From contig NZ_CP062008.1 of the NCBI RefSeq assembly GCF_005670685.2, positions 2,604,001 through 2,668,000 of the forward strand: a stretch of DNA of 64,000 nt. The letters are read 5' to 3'. Positions 50,456-63,043 of this stretch are shown here, piece by piece. A program made the translations under genes and the position numbers. How positions within the stretch are numbered: the stretch's first letter is position 1; each line of letters begins with the position of its first letter. This DNA is from Mycolicibacterium mucogenicum DSM 44124. GTDB taxonomy: Bacteria > Actinomycetota > Actinomycetes > Mycobacteriales > Mycobacteriaceae. Under the pieces are notes generated by a model, which worked only from the letters and a program-made list of their open reading frames with translations, had not been told where the DNA came from and searched no databases.

Positions 50456-51778
50456 GTGTCTGACGGGTTGTTCGACGTAGGGGGCGGCGATGAGCCGGCG
50501 TCCGGCTCCGTCGTGGCCGCACCCCTGGCGGTGCGGATGCGCCCGGCCGGCCTCGACGAGGTCGTCGGCCAGGACCACCTGCTCAAGCCGGGTTCGCCGC
50601 TGCGCCGCCTGGTCGAGGGCTCGGGCGCGGCCAGCGTCATCCTCTACGGGCCGCCCGGCACCGGCAAGACCACCCTGGCATCGCTGATCTCGGGGGCCAC
50701 CGGCCGCCGGTTCGAGGCATTGTCTGCGCTGTCGGCCGGCGTCAAAGACGTGCGGGCGGTGATCGACGAGGCCCGGCGCAGCGCCGTCCACGGCCGTCAG
50801 ACCGTGCTGTTCATCGACGAGGTGCACCGGTTCTCCAAGACGCAGCAGGACGCCCTGCTGGCCGCGGTGGAGAACCGGGTGGTGCTGCTCGTGGCGGCGA
50901 CCACGGAGAACCCGTCGTTCTCGGTGGTGGCGCCGCTGCTGTCGCGGTCGCTGATCCTGCAGCTGCAACCGCTGACGGCCGACGCCGTGCGGACCGTCGT
51001 GCAGCGCGCGATCACCGATCCGCGCGGCCTGGGCGGTGCCGTCGAGGTCGACGACGACGCCGTCGCGCTGCTCGTGACGCTGTCGGCGGGCGATGCCCGG
51101 CGGGCGCTGACGGCGCTGGAGGTCGCTGCTGAAGCCGGCGAACGCGTGACGGTCGAGGTCATCGAACAGTCGCTGGACAAGGCCGCCGTGCGCTACGACC
51201 GCGACGGTGACCAGCACTACGACGTCGTCAGCGCGTTCATCAAATCGGTGCGCGGCTCGGACGTCGACGCGGCACTGCACTACCTGGCCCGGATGCTGAC
51301 CGCGGGGGAGGACCCGCGGTTCATCGCGCGCCGGCTGATGATCCTGGCCAGCGAGGACATCGGCATCGCCGACCCGACCGCGCTGCCGACGGCGGTGGCC
51401 GCCGCGCAGACCGTGCAGCTCATCGGGCTACCGGAGGCCCAGCTGACCCTGGCCCACGCGACGGTGCACCTGGCGACGGCGCCGAAATCCAACGCGGTGA
51501 CCGTCGCCCTCGGGGCGGCGATGGCCGACATCAGGGCCGGCAAGGCCGGCATGGTGCCCGCGCATCTGCGAGACGGGCACTACGCCGGCGCCGCCGCGCT
51601 CGGCCACGCGCAGGGCTACAAGTACGCGCACGACCACCCGGGTGGTGTTGCGGCGCAACAGTATCCACCCGATGAGCTGGTCGGGGTCGACTACTACCGG
51701 CCCACGGCGTACGGGGCCGAACGCGAGATCGGCGGCCGCCTGGAGAAGCTGCGCGCCATCATCCGGCGCAAGCGCTAG
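50456..51778 (+). CDS. rarA: Replication-associated recombination protein A (MgsA/RarA)
   Basis: 440 residues, AAA+ clamp-loader-like ATPase: Walker [11 protein letters not shown], Walker [11 protein letters not shown], sensor 1 TTENPSF, arginine finger region LLSRS, then the C-terminal RarA domain ([27 protein letters not shown]). It acts at stalled replication forks. GTG 50456. Corresponds to Rv2559c. Confidence 0.93.
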   Translation: MSDGLFDVGGGDEPASGSVVAAPLAVRMRPAGLDEVVGQDHLLKPGSPLRRLVEGSGAASVILYGPPGTGKTTLASLISGATGRRFEALSALSAGVKDVRAVIDEARRSAVHGRQTVLFIDEVHRFSKTQQDALLAAVENRVVLLVAATTENPSFSVVAPLLSRSLILQLQPLTADAVRTVVQRAITDPRGLGGAVEVDDDAVALLVTLSAGDARRALTALEVAAEAGERVTVEVIEQSLDKAAVRYDRDGDQHYDVVSAFIKSVRGSDVDAALHYLARMLTAGEDPRFIARRLMILASEDIGIADPTALPTAVAAAQTVQLIGLPEAQLTLAHATVHLATAPKSNAVTVALGAAMADIRAGKAGMVPAHLRDGHYAGAAALGHAQGYKYAHDHPGGVAAQQYPPDELVGVDYYRPTAYGAEREIGGRLEKLRAIIRRKR

Positions 51779-52392
51779 ACCAGTTCGGGCACCCGCAGGT
51801 GGGCGATGGCGAGATCGAAGGCGCAATCGTCGATCTCCGACGCCCCGGCGGCCTGCACCGATTCGACCTTCAACGCCGTGGCCTGCTCCCAGTAGTCCTC
51901 CATCAGTTCGCGGGTGCGGAAGGACGCCGACGACACCGCACGGCCCGAGCCGCGGTCGACGAGCAGGCTGGCGCTGCAGAACCCCGGCAGATGCTCGATC
52001 TGCCGCAGCACGGTGTCGCGGTAGTAGTCGATGCCGGCCTCCATGAGATCCGGCGGCACGGTGAGCCAGGTCGCCCGCACACACGCGCCGTTGCCGCGTT
52101 CGCGGTGCAGAACGGCGATCTCCCACTCCTCGACCAGTGGGGCGCCGCCGCCGAAGCGTTCGGCGGCCAGATTGCGGAGCCGGCGGCCCTCGCCGGCGCT
52201 GTAATGCAGGGCGTCCTCGGACTCCCATGCGCTGGTGGCGATGCACCGGCCGGTTGCCCGGTCGACCATCAGGGACAGGCCGACAGAACCGGGAAGTTCC
52301 TGCAGCACAGGCATGACCTCGTCGCGGATATAGGCGACGCCGGCATCGATCTGATCAGGGCTCGCCATCATCGTGGTAGAACGTGCGAACAC
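51775..52392 (-). CDS. Rv2557/Rv2558-like protein
   Basis: 205 residues made of two ABM-like ferredoxin-fold halves ([20 protein letters not shown] and [20 protein letters not shown]), ending in [10 protein letters not shown]. It closely resembles the M. tuberculosis Rv2557/Rv2558 starvation-induced pair (from memory); here only one copy is present. Start GTG 52392 with AGAGGGGG 6 nt upstream. Convergent with rarA (4-bp overlap) and divergent from alaS. Confidence 0.8.
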   Translation of the reverse strand: MFARSTTMMASPDQIDAGVAYIRDEVMPVLQELPGSVGLSLMVDRATGRCIATSAWESEDALHYSAGEGRRLRNLAAERFGGGAPLVEEWEIAVLHRERGNGACVRATWLTVPPDLMEAGIDYYRDTVLRQIEHLPGFCSASLLVDRGSGRAVSSASFRTRELMEDYWEQATALKVESVQAAGASEIDDCAFDLAIAHLRVPELV

Positions 52393-52532
52393 GGTCCACC
52401 CCCTCTTTATTCAGGGCGGCGCTCCGGTGGCGCCACCGGATAGAGACAACTGTCCGCCGCGGCGGCGCTGGGCACAAGGCCGACCGGTACTGTTATTCGG
52501 GCAACTACCCGGTCGATGAAGGACATCAGCAC

Positions 52533-55220
52533 GTGCAGACACACGAGATCAGGAAACGATTCCTCGATCATTTCGTGAAAGCGGGCCACACCGAGGTGCC
52601 GAGCGCATCGGTGATCCTGGACGATCCGAACCTGTTGTTCGTCAACGCCGGCATGGTCCAGTTCGTGCCGTACTTCCTGGGCGACCGCACCCCGCCGTAT
52701 GACAAGGCGACGAGCGTCCAGAAGTGCATCCGCACGCCGGACATCGACGAGGTCGGCATCACGACCCGGCACAACACGTTCTTCCAGATGGCCGGCAACT
52801 TCTCGTTCGGCGACTACTTCAAGCGCGGCGCCATCGCGCTCGCCTGGGACCTGCTGACCAACCCGGTGTCCGAGGGTGGCTACGGCTTCGATCCCGAAAG
52901 GCTCTGGGCCACCGTCTATCTCGATGACGACGAGGCCATCGGGCTCTGGGAGGAGATCGCCGGCCTGCCGCCGGAGCGCATCCAGCGCCGCGGCAAGGCC
53001 GATAACTACTGGTCCATGGGCATTCCGGGACCCTGCGGTCCGTGTTCGGAGATCTACTACGACCGCGGCCCCGAGTACGGCATCGACGGTGGCCCCGAGG
53101 CCAACGAGGACCGCTACATCGAGATCTGGAACCTCGTGTTCATGGAGAACGAGCGCGGCGAGGGCACCAGCAAGACCGACTTCGAAATCCTCGGCCCGCT
53201 GCCGCGCCAGAACATCGACACCGGCATGGGTGTCGAGCGCATCGCGTGCCTGCTGCAGGGCGTGGACAACGTCTACGAGACCGACCTGGTCCGTCCCGTC
53301 ATCGACATGGTCGCCTCGGTGGCGCCGCGGCACTACGGCGCGGGCAACCACGCCGACGATGTGCGCTATCGCGTCATCGCCGACCACAGCCGCACCGCGG
53401 CGATCATCATCGGCGACGGTGTCACTCCGGGTAACGAAGGCCGCGGCTACGTGCTGCGCCGCCTGCTGCGCCGCATCATCCGCGCCGCCAAGCTGCTCGG
53501 TGTCGAGCAGCCGATCATGTCCGACCTGATGGCCACCGTGCGCGACACGATGGGTCCGTCGTACCCGGAACTGGTCACCGACTTCGAGCGCATCAACCGC
53601 ATCGCGGTCGCCGAGGAGACCGCCTTCAACCGCACCCTCGCTTCGGGTTCGCGGCTGTTCGAGGATGCCGCGGCCGCCACGAAGGCCGCCGGCAAGACCG
53701 TCGTCTCCGGTACCGACGCCTTCACGCTGCACGACACCTACGGTTTCCCCGTCGAGCTGACGCTGGAGATGGCGGCCGAAGCCGGCCTGACCGTCGACGA
53801 AGAGGGCTTCCGCGGCCTGATGGCCGAGCAGCGCGCCCGCGCCAAGGCCGACGCCGCCGCCCGCAAGCACGCGCACGCCGACCTGTCGGCCTACCGCGAC
53901 CTGGTCGACGCCGGTCCCACCGAGTTCACCGGTTTCGACGAATTGACTTCCGAGGCAAGGATTCTCGGCATCTTCGTCGACGGCAAGCGGGTGCCGGTGG
54001 TGACGCACGGCACCGAGGGCTCGGACCGTGTCGAGCTGGTGCTGGACCGGACGCCGCTGTACGCCGAGTCCGGTGGCCAGATCGCCGACACCGGAACGAT
54101 CACCGGCACCGGTTCCTCGGCCACCGCCAAGGCCGCGGTCACCGATGTGCAGAAGATCGCCAAGTCGCTGTGGGTGCACACCATCAACGTCGAGTCCGGT
54201 GAGTTCGTCGAGGGCGACACCGTGACCGCCGCGGTCGATCCCACGTGGCGCCGCGGCGCCACCCAGGGCCACTCGGGTACCCACATGGTGCACGCTGCGC
54301 TGCGACAGGTGTTGGGCCCCAACGCTGTTCAGGCCGGCTCGCTGAACCGTCCGGGCTACCTGCGGTTCGACTTCAACTACCAGGGCGCGCTCAGTGAGGA
54401 GCAGCGCACGCAGGTCGAGGAAGTCACCAACGAGGCCGTGCAGGCCGACTTCGAGGTGCACACCTTCAACGAGAAGCTCGAGAAGGCCAAGGCGATGGGC
54501 GCCATGGCGATGTTCGGCGAGTCCTACCCGGACGAGGTCCGCGTCGTCGAGATCGGCGGACCGTTCTCCATGGAGCTGTGCGGTGGTACGCACGTCCAGC
54601 GCTCGGCGCAGATCGGCCCCGTCACCATCCTCGGCGAGTCGTCGGTGGGTTCGGGTGTGCGTCGCGTCGAGGCCTACGTCGGTCTGGACTCGTTCCGGCA
54701 CCTGGCCAAGGAACGCGCGCTGATGGCCGGTCTGGCCGCGTCGCTGAAGGTGCCGTCGGAAGAGGTGCCTGCCCGCGTGGCCACCCTGGTGGACAAGCTC
54801 AAGGCCGCCGAGAAGGAACTCGACAAGGTCCGGCTGGCCGGCGCCAAGGCCGCTGCCGCCAACGCCGCGGCCGGTGCCGAGGTCATCGGCAAGGTCCGCG
54901 TCGTCGCACAGCGGATGGCCGGCGGCATCTCCGGTGGTGACCTGCGCACCCTGGTCGGTGACATCAAGGGCAAGCTCGGCTCGGAGCCGGCGGTGATCGC
55001 GCTGATCGCCGACTCGGGTGAGTCGGTGCCGTACGTGGTGGCCGTCAACGCCGCCGCGCAGGACCTCGGGTTCAAGGCCAACGAACTGGTGCAGCAGCTG
55101 GGCACCGCGGTCGGTGGCCGTGGTGGTGGAAAGGCCGATCTGGCACAGGGTTCCGGTAAGGGGGCAGCGGGTATCGACGCGGGTCTGGCCGCGCTACGCG
55201 CTGAACTGGGCCGGAGCTAG
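52533..55220 (+). CDS. alaS: Alanyl-tRNA synthetase
   Basis: 895 residues. Class II aminoacylation core, editing domain with [12 protein letters not shown] and the C-terminal [13 protein letters not shown] zinc-type motif, then the C-Ala oligomerisation/DHHA1 part. Start GTG 52533 ([10 protein letters not shown]), the conserved N-terminus. It charges tRNA-Ala and clears mischarged Ser/Gly. Confidence 0.97.
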   Translation: MQTHEIRKRFLDHFVKAGHTEVPSASVILDDPNLLFVNAGMVQFVPYFLGDRTPPYDKATSVQKCIRTPDIDEVGITTRHNTFFQMAGNFSFGDYFKRGAIALAWDLLTNPVSEGGYGFDPERLWATVYLDDDEAIGLWEEIAGLPPERIQRRGKADNYWSMGIPGPCGPCSEIYYDRGPEYGIDGGPEANEDRYIEIWNLVFMENERGEGTSKTDFEILGPLPRQNIDTGMGVERIACLLQGVDNVYETDLVRPVIDMVASVAPRHYGAGNHADDVRYRVIADHSRTAAIIIGDGVTPGNEGRGYVLRRLLRRIIRAAKLLGVEQPIMSDLMATVRDTMGPSYPELVTDFERINRIAVAEETAFNRTLASGSRLFEDAAAATKAAGKTVVSGTDAFTLHDTYGFPVELTLEMAAEAGLTVDEEGFRGLMAEQRARAKADAAARKHAHADLSAYRDLVDAGPTEFTGFDELTSEARILGIFVDGKRVPVVTHGTEGSDRVELVLDRTPLYAESGGQIADTGTITGTGSSATAKAAVTDVQKIAKSLWVHTINVESGEFVEGDTVTAAVDPTWRRGATQGHSGTHMVHAALRQVLGPNAVQAGSLNRPGYLRFDFNYQGALSEEQRTQVEEVTNEAVQADFEVHTFNEKLEKAKAMGAMAMFGESYPDEVRVVEIGGPFSMELCGGTHVQRSAQIGPVTILGESSVGSGVRRVEAYVGLDSFRHLAKERALMAGLAASLKVPSEEVPARVATLVDKLKAAEKELDKVRLAGAKAAAANAAAGAEVIGKVRVVAQRMAGGISGGDLRTLVGDIKGKLGSEPAVIALIADSGESVPYVVAVNAAAQDLGFKANELVQQLGTAVGGRGGGKADLAQGSGKGAAGIDAGLAALRAELGRS

Positions 55221-55222
55221 CT

Positions 55223-55732
55223 TTGGCCGATACCGACCGCATGCCCGACCGCCCCGGGGCCGACGACCCTGGTCGCGGTCGCCGGCTCGGCATCGACGTC
55301 GGCACGGTGCGGATCGGTGTCGCAGTGTGTGACCCCGACGGCATCCTGGCGACGCCGCTCGAGACGGTGCGTCGTGACAAGACCGACAAGCACCTGGGTC
55401 GACTCGTGAAGCTGGCCGGTGAGCAGGAGGCGGTCGAGATCGTCGTCGGGTTGCCGCGCACACTGAAGGACCGGGCGAGCAGCTCGGCGCAGGACGCGAT
55501 CGAGGTGGCCGACGCCCTGGCGGTGCGGGTGGCTCCGACTCCGGTACGGATGGCCGACGAACGGCTGACGACGGTCACCGCGCAGCGCTCGCTGCGGGAG
55601 GCCGGAGTGCGTGCGAAGGGGCAACGTCAGATGATCGATCAGGTGGCCGCCGTCGGCATCCTGCAGAACTGGCTGGACATGCGCCGTTCGGTGCTGGCCG
55701 CCCGCGAGCGGTCCGAGGAGGCCGATCTGTGA
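55223..55732 (+). CDS. ruvX: Putative Holliday junction resolvase / pre-16S rRNA nuclease (YqgF)
   Basis: 169 residues, RNase H-like: [20 protein letters not shown] (first Asp), [12 protein letters not shown], and [15 protein letters not shown] plus [15 protein letters not shown]. Start TTG 55223 (2 nt after alaS) or ATG 55241. Corresponds to Rv2554c. Coupled to alaS and mltG. Confidence 0.88.
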   Translation: MADTDRMPDRPGADDPGRGRRLGIDVGTVRIGVAVCDPDGILATPLETVRRDKTDKHLGRLVKLAGEQEAVEIVVGLPRTLKDRASSSAQDAIEVADALAVRVAPTPVRMADERLTTVTAQRSLREAGVRAKGQRQMIDQVAAVGILQNWLDMRRSVLAARERSEEADL

Positions 55733-57021
55733 CGCCGGCCGAGGACATGCGCCCCGACGCCCCGGGGGATGACGACGAGTGGGGCAGCAGCACCCGCATC
55801 AAGCCCGAGTCGGTGGGCCGGCCCCGCCGGGGCATGAGCCGGGCCGAGCGGGTCCGCGCCGAGCGCAACCGCAAGCGCCGCCGGCGCCGCAGCATGGTGG
55901 CGCTGACGGTGTTCATCGTCGTCGTGGTCAGCGCGGTGTTCCTCGGGTCCCGGCTGTGGCACGGCATCTTCGGGTCGGGCAACGACTACTCCGGTGACGG
56001 TGGCAGCGACCTCGTCGTCGAGGTGCACAACGGTGACTCGACCACCGCGATCGGGCAGACCTTGTTCGATCACGGCGTCGTGGCGAACGTGAAGACGTTT
56101 GTCCTGGCCGCCGAGGGCAACAAGGCGATGACCGAGATTCAGCCGGGCTTCTACAAGCTGCGGACCGAGATCTCGGCCGCCAACGCGGTGTCCCGGCTCA
56201 CCGAGAAGAACAATCGGGTGGGCCGCCTGGTGATCCCGGAGGGCCGCCAGCTCGACGACACCACCGACGTCAAGACCAACAAGATCAATCAGGGCATCTT
56301 CAGCCTGATCTCGGCGGCCTCCTGCGTCGACCTGGACGGCAAGCGCAAGTGCGTGTCGGCCGACGAGCTGAAGAAGGCCGCCGGTGCCGCCGACGTCTCG
56401 GCGTTGTTGGTGCCCAGCTGGGCGGCGGGGCCGGTGAAGGCGCTGGGCGCCGATCACCGCAGGCTCGAGGGGCTCATCGCGCCCGGCACCTGGAACGTCG
56501 ACCCGGCCGGGACGCCGACATCGATCCTGTCGGGTCTGATCAGCGCGAGCAGCCGCCAGTACGAACAGGGCGGGTTGCTCGACGCCGGCGCCGCCGCCAA
56601 CCTGAACCCGTACCAGATCCTGATCGTGGCGTCGCTGGTGCAGCGGGAGTCCAACCCGCAGGACTTCGCCAAGGTGGCCCGCGTCATCTACAACCGGCTG
56701 GCGACCCCCGACCATCGCAGGCTGCAGTTCGACTCGACGGTGAACTACCCGCTGGACCGACAGGAAGTGGCGACCACCGACGCCGACCGCGAGCAGCCGA
56801 CACCGTGGAACACCTATGTGCGCGAAGGACTTCCGGTCACGCCGATCTGTTCGCCCGGCCAGCCCGCCGTCGTCGCGGCGCAGGACCCGGCGCCGGGGGA
56901 CTGGCTGTACTTCGTGACCATCGACCTGCAGGGCACGACGGTGTTCACCCGCGACTACCAGCAGCACCTCGCCAGCATCGAGCTCGCCAAACGCAACGGC
57001 GTGCTCGACAGTGCCCGATGA
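55729..57021 (+). CDS. mltG: Endolytic transglycosylase MltG (YceG-like)
   Basis: 430 residues. A basic cytoplasmic N-terminus with Arg-rich stretch, one membrane helix (about 56-74, [17 protein letters not shown]), LysM-like then YceG catalytic domain with Glu in [13 protein letters not shown] and [17 protein letters not shown]. It cuts glycan strands to end their elongation. GTG 55729 overlaps ruvX by 4 nt. Corresponds to Rv2553c. Confidence 0.9.
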   Translation: MTPAEDMRPDAPGDDDEWGSSTRIKPESVGRPRRGMSRAERVRAERNRKRRRRRSMVALTVFIVVVVSAVFLGSRLWHGIFGSGNDYSGDGGSDLVVEVHNGDSTTAIGQTLFDHGVVANVKTFVLAAEGNKAMTEIQPGFYKLRTEISAANAVSRLTEKNNRVGRLVIPEGRQLDDTTDVKTNKINQGIFSLISAASCVDLDGKRKCVSADELKKAAGAADVSALLVPSWAAGPVKALGADHRRLEGLIAPGTWNVDPAGTPTSILSGLISASSRQYEQGGLLDAGAAANLNPYQILIVASLVQRESNPQDFAKVARVIYNRLATPDHRRLQFDSTVNYPLDRQEVATTDADREQPTPWNTYVREGLPVTPICSPGQPAVVAAQDPAPGDWLYFVTIDLQGTTVFTRDYQQHLASIELAKRNGVLDSAR

Positions 57022-57794
57022 GGGCTGCGGTCCTGGGCTCGCCGATCGCGCATTCGCGGTCGCCGCAGCTGCATCTGGCGGCCTACCGGGAGCTCGGTCT
57101 GACCGACTGGACCTACGACCGCATCGAGTGCACCGCGGAGCAATTGCCGGCTCTGGTGGGCGGTTTCGGCCCGGAATGGGTCGGCGTCTCGGTCACGATG
57201 CCCGGCAAGTTCGCGGCGCTGCGGTTCGCCACTGAACGCACGGCCCGCGCTGAGCTGGTCGGTTCGGCCAACACCCTGGTGCGGATCGACGGCGGCTGGC
57301 GGGCCGACAACACCGACGTCGACGGTGTCGCCGGCGCACTGGGTGAGGTGTCGGGCGCCGCAGCGGTGCTGGGCTCCGGTGGCACCGCGCCGGCGGCTGT
57401 CGTGGCGTTGGCCGAACTCGGTGTGCGGGACCTGGCGATCGTCGCCCGCAATGCCGACAAGGCCGCGTCGTTGGTGGCGTTGGGGGATCGGCTGGGCGTC
57501 GCGAGCCGGTGGGTCGCGCTCGGCGAACAGCTGAATTCCCTTGGTGTGGTGGTCAATACGCTGCCCGCCGCCGTTGCCGGCGAGTTCTCCGGGACCGTCG
57601 CCGACACGGCCGTGCTGCTCGATGCCATCTACGACCCGTGGCCGACGCCGCTGGCCGCCGCGGTTGCCGCGGCTGGTGGCCGGGTGATCAGCGGCCTGCA
57701 GATGCTGCTGAACCAGGCCTACGCGCAGGTGGAGCAATTCACCGGGACGCCCGCGCCCCGCGAGGTGATGGCGGCTGCGCTGGCTGCGAGCTGA
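57018..57794 (+). CDS. aroE: Shikimate dehydrogenase
   Basis: 258 residues. Substrate site SPIAHSRSPQLH, catalytic Lys in VTMPGKF and Asp in DNTDVDG, NADP site GSGGTAPAAV. It reduces 3-dehydroshikimate with NADPH. ATGA overlap with mltG. Corresponds to Rv2552c. Confidence 0.93.
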   Translation: MRAAVLGSPIAHSRSPQLHLAAYRELGLTDWTYDRIECTAEQLPALVGGFGPEWVGVSVTMPGKFAALRFATERTARAELVGSANTLVRIDGGWRADNTDVDGVAGALGEVSGAAAVLGSGGTAPAAVVALAELGVRDLAIVARNADKAASLVALGDRLGVASRWVALGEQLNSLGVVVNTLPAAVAGEFSGTVADTAVLLDAIYDPWPTPLAAAVAAAGGRVISGLQMLLNQAYAQVEQFTGTPAPREVMAAALAAS

Positions 57795-57841
57795 GCGTAG
57801 GGGCGCATGCTGGGCACTCGACAAGCAATCGGCTCATGAGC

Positions 57842-57976
57842 GTTGACCCTGCGCTGACGGCCACAAAGGTCGAGTAGCGACGACCCTGGGTGCAGGGTGA
57901 ACGCGAGGTCGGCATTGACTCCGCGGCTATGGCGTAAAAGTCCGAGTAGATGGTGCCCTCGTGTGAGGGTCAACGC
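57842..57976 (+). repeat. Two 63-nt intergenic repeat units with hairpins
   Basis: Units 57842-57904 and 57914-57976 share about 60% identity in an ungapped comparison by eye (common TTGAC start, AAAG...CGAGTAG middle, AGGGT...AACGC end). In each the middle and end can pair (for example GTTGACCCTGC with GCAGGGTGAAC). They fill the gap between aroE and the peptidase gene; no gene is seen there. Confidence 0.6.
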
Positions 57977-58062
57977 GTGTTTGGCTGTGGTGGTGGTTGA
58001 GCCTGCAGCTGTGGCGCAATCTTGTGTCAGGACGCCCTGCGCAACGCCCTTAGCCTCGAAAG

Positions 58063-58494
58063 ATGGGGGCGGGCTTGGCTATTGGTTTGTGGATGATCGC
58101 GCTGTGTGCCTATGACCTACGCGAGCGACGGCTACCGAACTGGCTCACGCTGCCCGGCGCTGCGGTGATTCTGCTCGCGGCTGTCATCCTCGGCCGGGGA
58201 CTCCCCGCGCTGGCTGGCGCGGCTGCGCTGTTCGCGCTCTACCTCCTGATCCATCTCCTGAGCCCCGACGCGATGGGCGGGGGCGACGTCAAGCTCGCCC
58301 TCGGGCTGGGCGCACTGACCGGGATGTGCGGCGCCGACGTGTGGGTGCTCGCCGCGATCGGGGCGCCGCTGCTGACCGCGGGATACGCGGTGCTGGTCCT
58401 GCTTCGACGCAACGGGCGGACCGTGCCGCACGGCCCGTCGATGTGCCTGGCGAGCGCCGCGGCCGTCGCGCTAGGTACCTTTGCCTCACCATGA
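58063..58494 (+). CDS. Type IV prepilin peptidase-like membrane protease (A24)
   Basis: 143 residues, six or fewer membrane helices. Catalytic aspartates in CAYDLRERRLPNWL and MGGGDVKLALG. It lacks the N-terminal methylase domain of full prepilin peptidases. Probably processes Flp/Tad-type pilin or pseudopilin precursors; no pilin gene is near. ATG 58063. Corresponds to Rv2551c. Overlaps the next gene by ATGA. Confidence 0.88.
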   Translation: MGAGLAIGLWMIALCAYDLRERRLPNWLTLPGAAVILLAAVILGRGLPALAGAAALFALYLLIHLLSPDAMGGGDVKLALGLGALTGMCGADVWVLAAIGAPLLTAGYAVLVLLRRNGRTVPHGPSMCLASAAAVALGTFASP

Positions 58495-58985
58495 CCACCC
58501 GCACCGCCACCACCGCTGACCTGCCCGCCATTGCCGACATCTACGCGCATTACGTGTTGAACAGCGTGGCGTCGTTCGAGCTGGAGTCGCCCGCGGCCGA
58601 GGAGTGGCAGGCGCGGTTCGCCAGGGTCTTCGCCGCCGGACTGCCGTTCCTGGTCGTCGAGCGCGAAGGCAAGGTCGCGGGGTACGCGTACTGCCTGCCC
58701 TGGAAATCCCGGCCGGCCTATCAGGGCACGGTGGAGGACTCGATCTACCTTGCGCCGTGGGCCACCGGACAGGGCGCCGGCAAGGAACTGCTCGGCGCAC
58801 TGCTGGACGCTGCCCGCGCCGCCGGCGTGCGTGAGGTCATCGCGGTGATCGCCGACAGCGGCGACCCGTCGTCCATCGCGCTGCACAAGAAGCTGGGTTT
58901 CGACGAGGCCGGCCGACTGCGGCAGGTCGGGCACAAGCACGGCCGTGACATCGACACCGTGCTGCTGCAATGCAGCCTGGGCTGA
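58491..58985 (+). CDS. GNAT N-acetyltransferase, phosphinothricin-type
   Basis: 164 residues. GNAT motif A region YLAPWATGQGAGKELLGAL (acetyl-CoA pyrophosphate loop), then IADSGDPSSIALHKKLGFDE. It resembles phosphinothricin/methionine-sulfoximine acetyltransferases, so a Gln-synthetase-inhibitor-like or amino acid substrate is likely. ATG 58491. Confidence 0.85.
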   Translation: MTTRTATTADLPAIADIYAHYVLNSVASFELESPAAEEWQARFARVFAAGLPFLVVEREGKVAGYAYCLPWKSRPAYQGTVEDSIYLAPWATGQGAGKELLGALLDAARAAGVREVIAVIADSGDPSSIALHKKLGFDEAGRLRQVGHKHGRDIDTVLLQCSLG

Positions 58986-59027
58986 CGGATTTCAGCCGGT
59001 AAACCCCCTCATGGGACAATGGGACAC

Positions 59028-60224
59028 GTGTTGCGATGGACCACAGCAGGTGAATCCCATGGTCGTGCCCTGGTGGCCATGCTCGAAGGCATGGTGGCCG
59101 GTCTTTCGGTGACCTCGGACGACATCGCCACGCAGTTGCAGCGGCGTCGTCTCGGCTACGGCCGCGGTGCCCGGATGAAGTTCGAAAAGGACGAAGTCAC
59201 ACTGCTCGGCGGCGTTCGGCACGGCCTGACGCTCGGCGGCCCGATCGCCATCCAGATCGGCAACACCGAGTGGCCCAAGTGGGAGACCGTCATGGCTTCC
59301 GACCCGGTCGACCCGGAGGCGCTGGCCAACACCGCGCGTAACGAGCCGCTCACCCGGCCCCGGCCCGGGCACGCCGACTACGCCGGCATGCTCAAATACG
59401 GCTTCGACGACGCCCGCCCGGTGCTCGAGCGCGCCAGTGCCCGCGAGACCGCGGCCCGCGTCGCGGCCGGCACCGTCGCCCGTGCGTTCCTGAAGCAGGC
59501 CCTCGGTGTGGACGTCGTCTCGCACGTCATCTCCATCGGCGCCTCCAAGCCCTACGACGGCCCGGTCCCGGGCCCGCAGGATCTCGAGGCCATCGATGAC
59601 AGCCCGGTGCGTGCCTTCGACAAGACCGCCGAGGAGGCCATGATCGCCGAGATCGAGGCCGCCAAGAAGGACGGCGACACCCTCGGCGGCGTCGTCGAGG
59701 TGGTGGTCAGCGGACTGCCCGTCGGCCTCGGCTCGTTCATCAGCGGCGACAACCGGCTGGACAGCCAGCTGGCCGCCGCCGTCATGGGTATCCAGGCCAT
59801 CAAGGGCGTCGAGATCGGTGACGGCTTCGAGACCGCGCGGCGCCGCGGCAGCGTCGCGCACGACGAGATCTACCCGGGCGCGGACGGCATCACCCGCTCC
59901 ACGAACCGCGCCGGCGGCCTGGAAGGCGGCATGACCAACGGCCAGCCGCTGCGGGTCCGTGCCGCGATGAAGCCGATCTCGACGGTGCCGCGCGCACTGG
60001 CGACCGTCGACATGGCCACCGGCGAAGAGGCCGTCGCCATCCACCAGCGTTCCGACGTGTGTGCGGTGCCCGCGGCCGGTGTGGTCGTCGAGGCCATGGT
60101 GGCGCTGGTGCTGGCCCGGGCCGCGCTGGACAAGTTCGGCGGCGACTCGCTGGCCGAGACCCGCGCCAACGTCGAGAACTACCTGCGTGCGGTGCATGAG
60201 CGCGAACCGCAGATGTCCGGATAA
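59028..60224 (+). CDS. aroC: Chorismate synthase
   Basis: 398 residues. [41 protein letters not shown], the FMN site [18 protein letters not shown] and [19 protein letters not shown] motifs. It makes chorismate from EPSP with reduced FMN. Start GTG 59028 (mycobacterial homologue starts LRW); an ATG at 59019 and a TTG at 59031 are alternatives. Named aroF in M. tuberculosis. Confidence 0.95.
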   Translation: MLRWTTAGESHGRALVAMLEGMVAGLSVTSDDIATQLQRRRLGYGRGARMKFEKDEVTLLGGVRHGLTLGGPIAIQIGNTEWPKWETVMASDPVDPEALANTARNEPLTRPRPGHADYAGMLKYGFDDARPVLERASARETAARVAAGTVARAFLKQALGVDVVSHVISIGASKPYDGPVPGPQDLEAIDDSPVRAFDKTAEEAMIAEIEAAKKDGDTLGGVVEVVVSGLPVGLGSFISGDNRLDSQLAAAVMGIQAIKGVEIGDGFETARRRGSVAHDEIYPGADGITRSTNRAGGLEGGMTNGQPLRVRAAMKPISTVPRALATVDMATGEEAVAIHQRSDVCAVPAAGVVVEAMVALVLARAALDKFGGDSLAETRANVENYLRAVHEREPQMSG

Positions 60225-60228
60225 CTCG

Positions 60229-61940
<1,712 letters not shown>

Positions 61941-61947
61941 GCTGCGC

Positions 61948-62295
61948 TCAGTAGACGGGGTTGAAATAGTCGGTGCCGCCGACAGGGCATTCGACCTTGG
62001 CTTTCCACGTCGTGCCGGTCTGGATGCCCGGGAACCACAGATTGTGGCTCTGGTTTGCCTGCAGCTGGAACGGGACCTTGTACACCGGCAGGGGCTTGAC
62101 CGACTTCCAGCCGAACCACGGCTCCGCGGAGTAGAAGCACAGGCCTTCGCTCCCGGTCGAGTTGATGTGGACCGTGACGCCCGCGGCGTCGCTTGTCGTA
62201 TCGATCGACGACGCGGCCTGCGCGGTTCCTGTTCCGGTTCCGAGGGCGATCATCGCCAGGGCAGCTGCGGCGGTGACGAACTTCGTGCGGTTCAT
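61948..62295 (-). CDS. Small secreted protein (115 aa)
   Basis: 115 residues. Signal peptide (KFVTAAAALAMIALGTGTGTAQA, cleaved before ASSID); mature domain of about 88 residues with two Cys (GLCFYSAEPW and KVECPVGG) that may pair. No family recognised; beta-rich. ATG 62295 with CAGGAG 6-7 nt upstream. It takes the place of aroQ between aroB and the Rv2536-like gene. Confidence 0.7.
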   Translation of the reverse strand: MNRTKFVTAAAALAMIALGTGTGTAQAASSIDTTSDAAGVTVHINSTGSEGLCFYSAEPWFGWKSVKPLPVYKVPFQLQANQSHNLWFPGIQTGTTWKAKVECPVGGTDYFNPVY

Positions 62296-62385
62296 GATGT
62301 GCTCCTGTTTGGGATTTGCGGCTCCGGTTGAGCCGCTCTCACAGGTAGGAGCAGTTACGCCGCGGAAGTCTTACAACTTTTCGGC

Positions 62386-62430
62386 AAAAAAGATCGCGGC
62401 CCGTCTGATGACGGGGCCGCGATCTTTTTT
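62386..62430. terminator. Strong bidirectional terminator with T-tracts
   Basis: A 17-bp stem (62386-62402 with 62414-62430) whose outer ends are six A and six T, giving a U-tract on both strands, between two genes on the minus strand (the small secreted protein and the Rv2536-like gene). Confidence 0.85.
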
Positions 62431-62440
62431 GCGTGGCTGC

Positions 62441-63010
62441 TCAGGACTCGGGGTTGGTCTTGGGCCTGGTCTCGATGACCTCGGTGTTGCCCTCGGAACC
62501 TTCGACGGGGACGGCGACGGCGACCGCGGCGAAGACGTCGGTGTCGGCGCGCTCGCTCTCACCGGCGTGGTCGTGCTTCGGCGGCGGCGGGGCCTTGCGG
62601 TCGACGAGGTACCGGCCGAGTGACACGCCGCAGACGCCGCCCACGAAGACGATCAGCGCGGTGAACGCGGCGAACGTGGTGACCTCGGCGGCCAGGGCGT
62701 CGACATAGATGTTGTCGTAGAACTGGCCGATCAGCCATGCGAAGAAGCCGCTGACGATGCCGGCAAACAGACCGCCGACCAGCCAGGCCATCGCCAGGTC
62801 CTCGCGGCGGTCGGGGTCGGGCTGCGCCTTCGCATCGCTCTGGCCGTCGAGAACGCCCCAGGCAAAGGCGGCGAGGATGTACAGCACGACGAGCGTGACA
62901 CTGATGATCAGCGACTGTTTTTCCCAGGCACCGATCATCGCGCCCTGCAGTAATCGGACGATCACCATCAACGCCGCAAAGACGATTCCGCGCAGCAACC
63001 ACTTACTCAT
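62441..63010 (-). CDS. B-4DMT family membrane protein (Rv2536-like)
   Basis: 189 residues: four or five helices (IVFAALMVIVRLLQGAMIG, SVTLVVLYILAAFAWGV, WLVGGLFAGIVSGFFAWLIG, FAAFTALIVFVGGVCGVSLG) and an acidic/Pro-rich tail. It matches the conserved mycobacterial gene next to pepQ; the transporter role is inferred from the family name. ATG 63010. Confidence 0.8.
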   Translation of the reverse strand: MSKWLLRGIVFAALMVIVRLLQGAMIGAWEKQSLIISVTLVVLYILAAFAWGVLDGQSDAKAQPDPDRREDLAMAWLVGGLFAGIVSGFFAWLIGQFYDNIYVDALAAEVTTFAAFTALIVFVGGVCGVSLGRYLVDRKAPPPPKHDHAGESERADTDVFAAVAVAVPVEGSEGNTEVIETRPKTNPES

Positions 63011-63043
63011 GAGCAGACAGCGTAGCGAGTAGCGTCACATATC

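Noticed and set aside
52407-54701. A 764-codon minus-strand open frame antisense to alaS
   Set aside because: Shadow of alaS; composition is His/Val/Asp/Gly-rich with no family motif.
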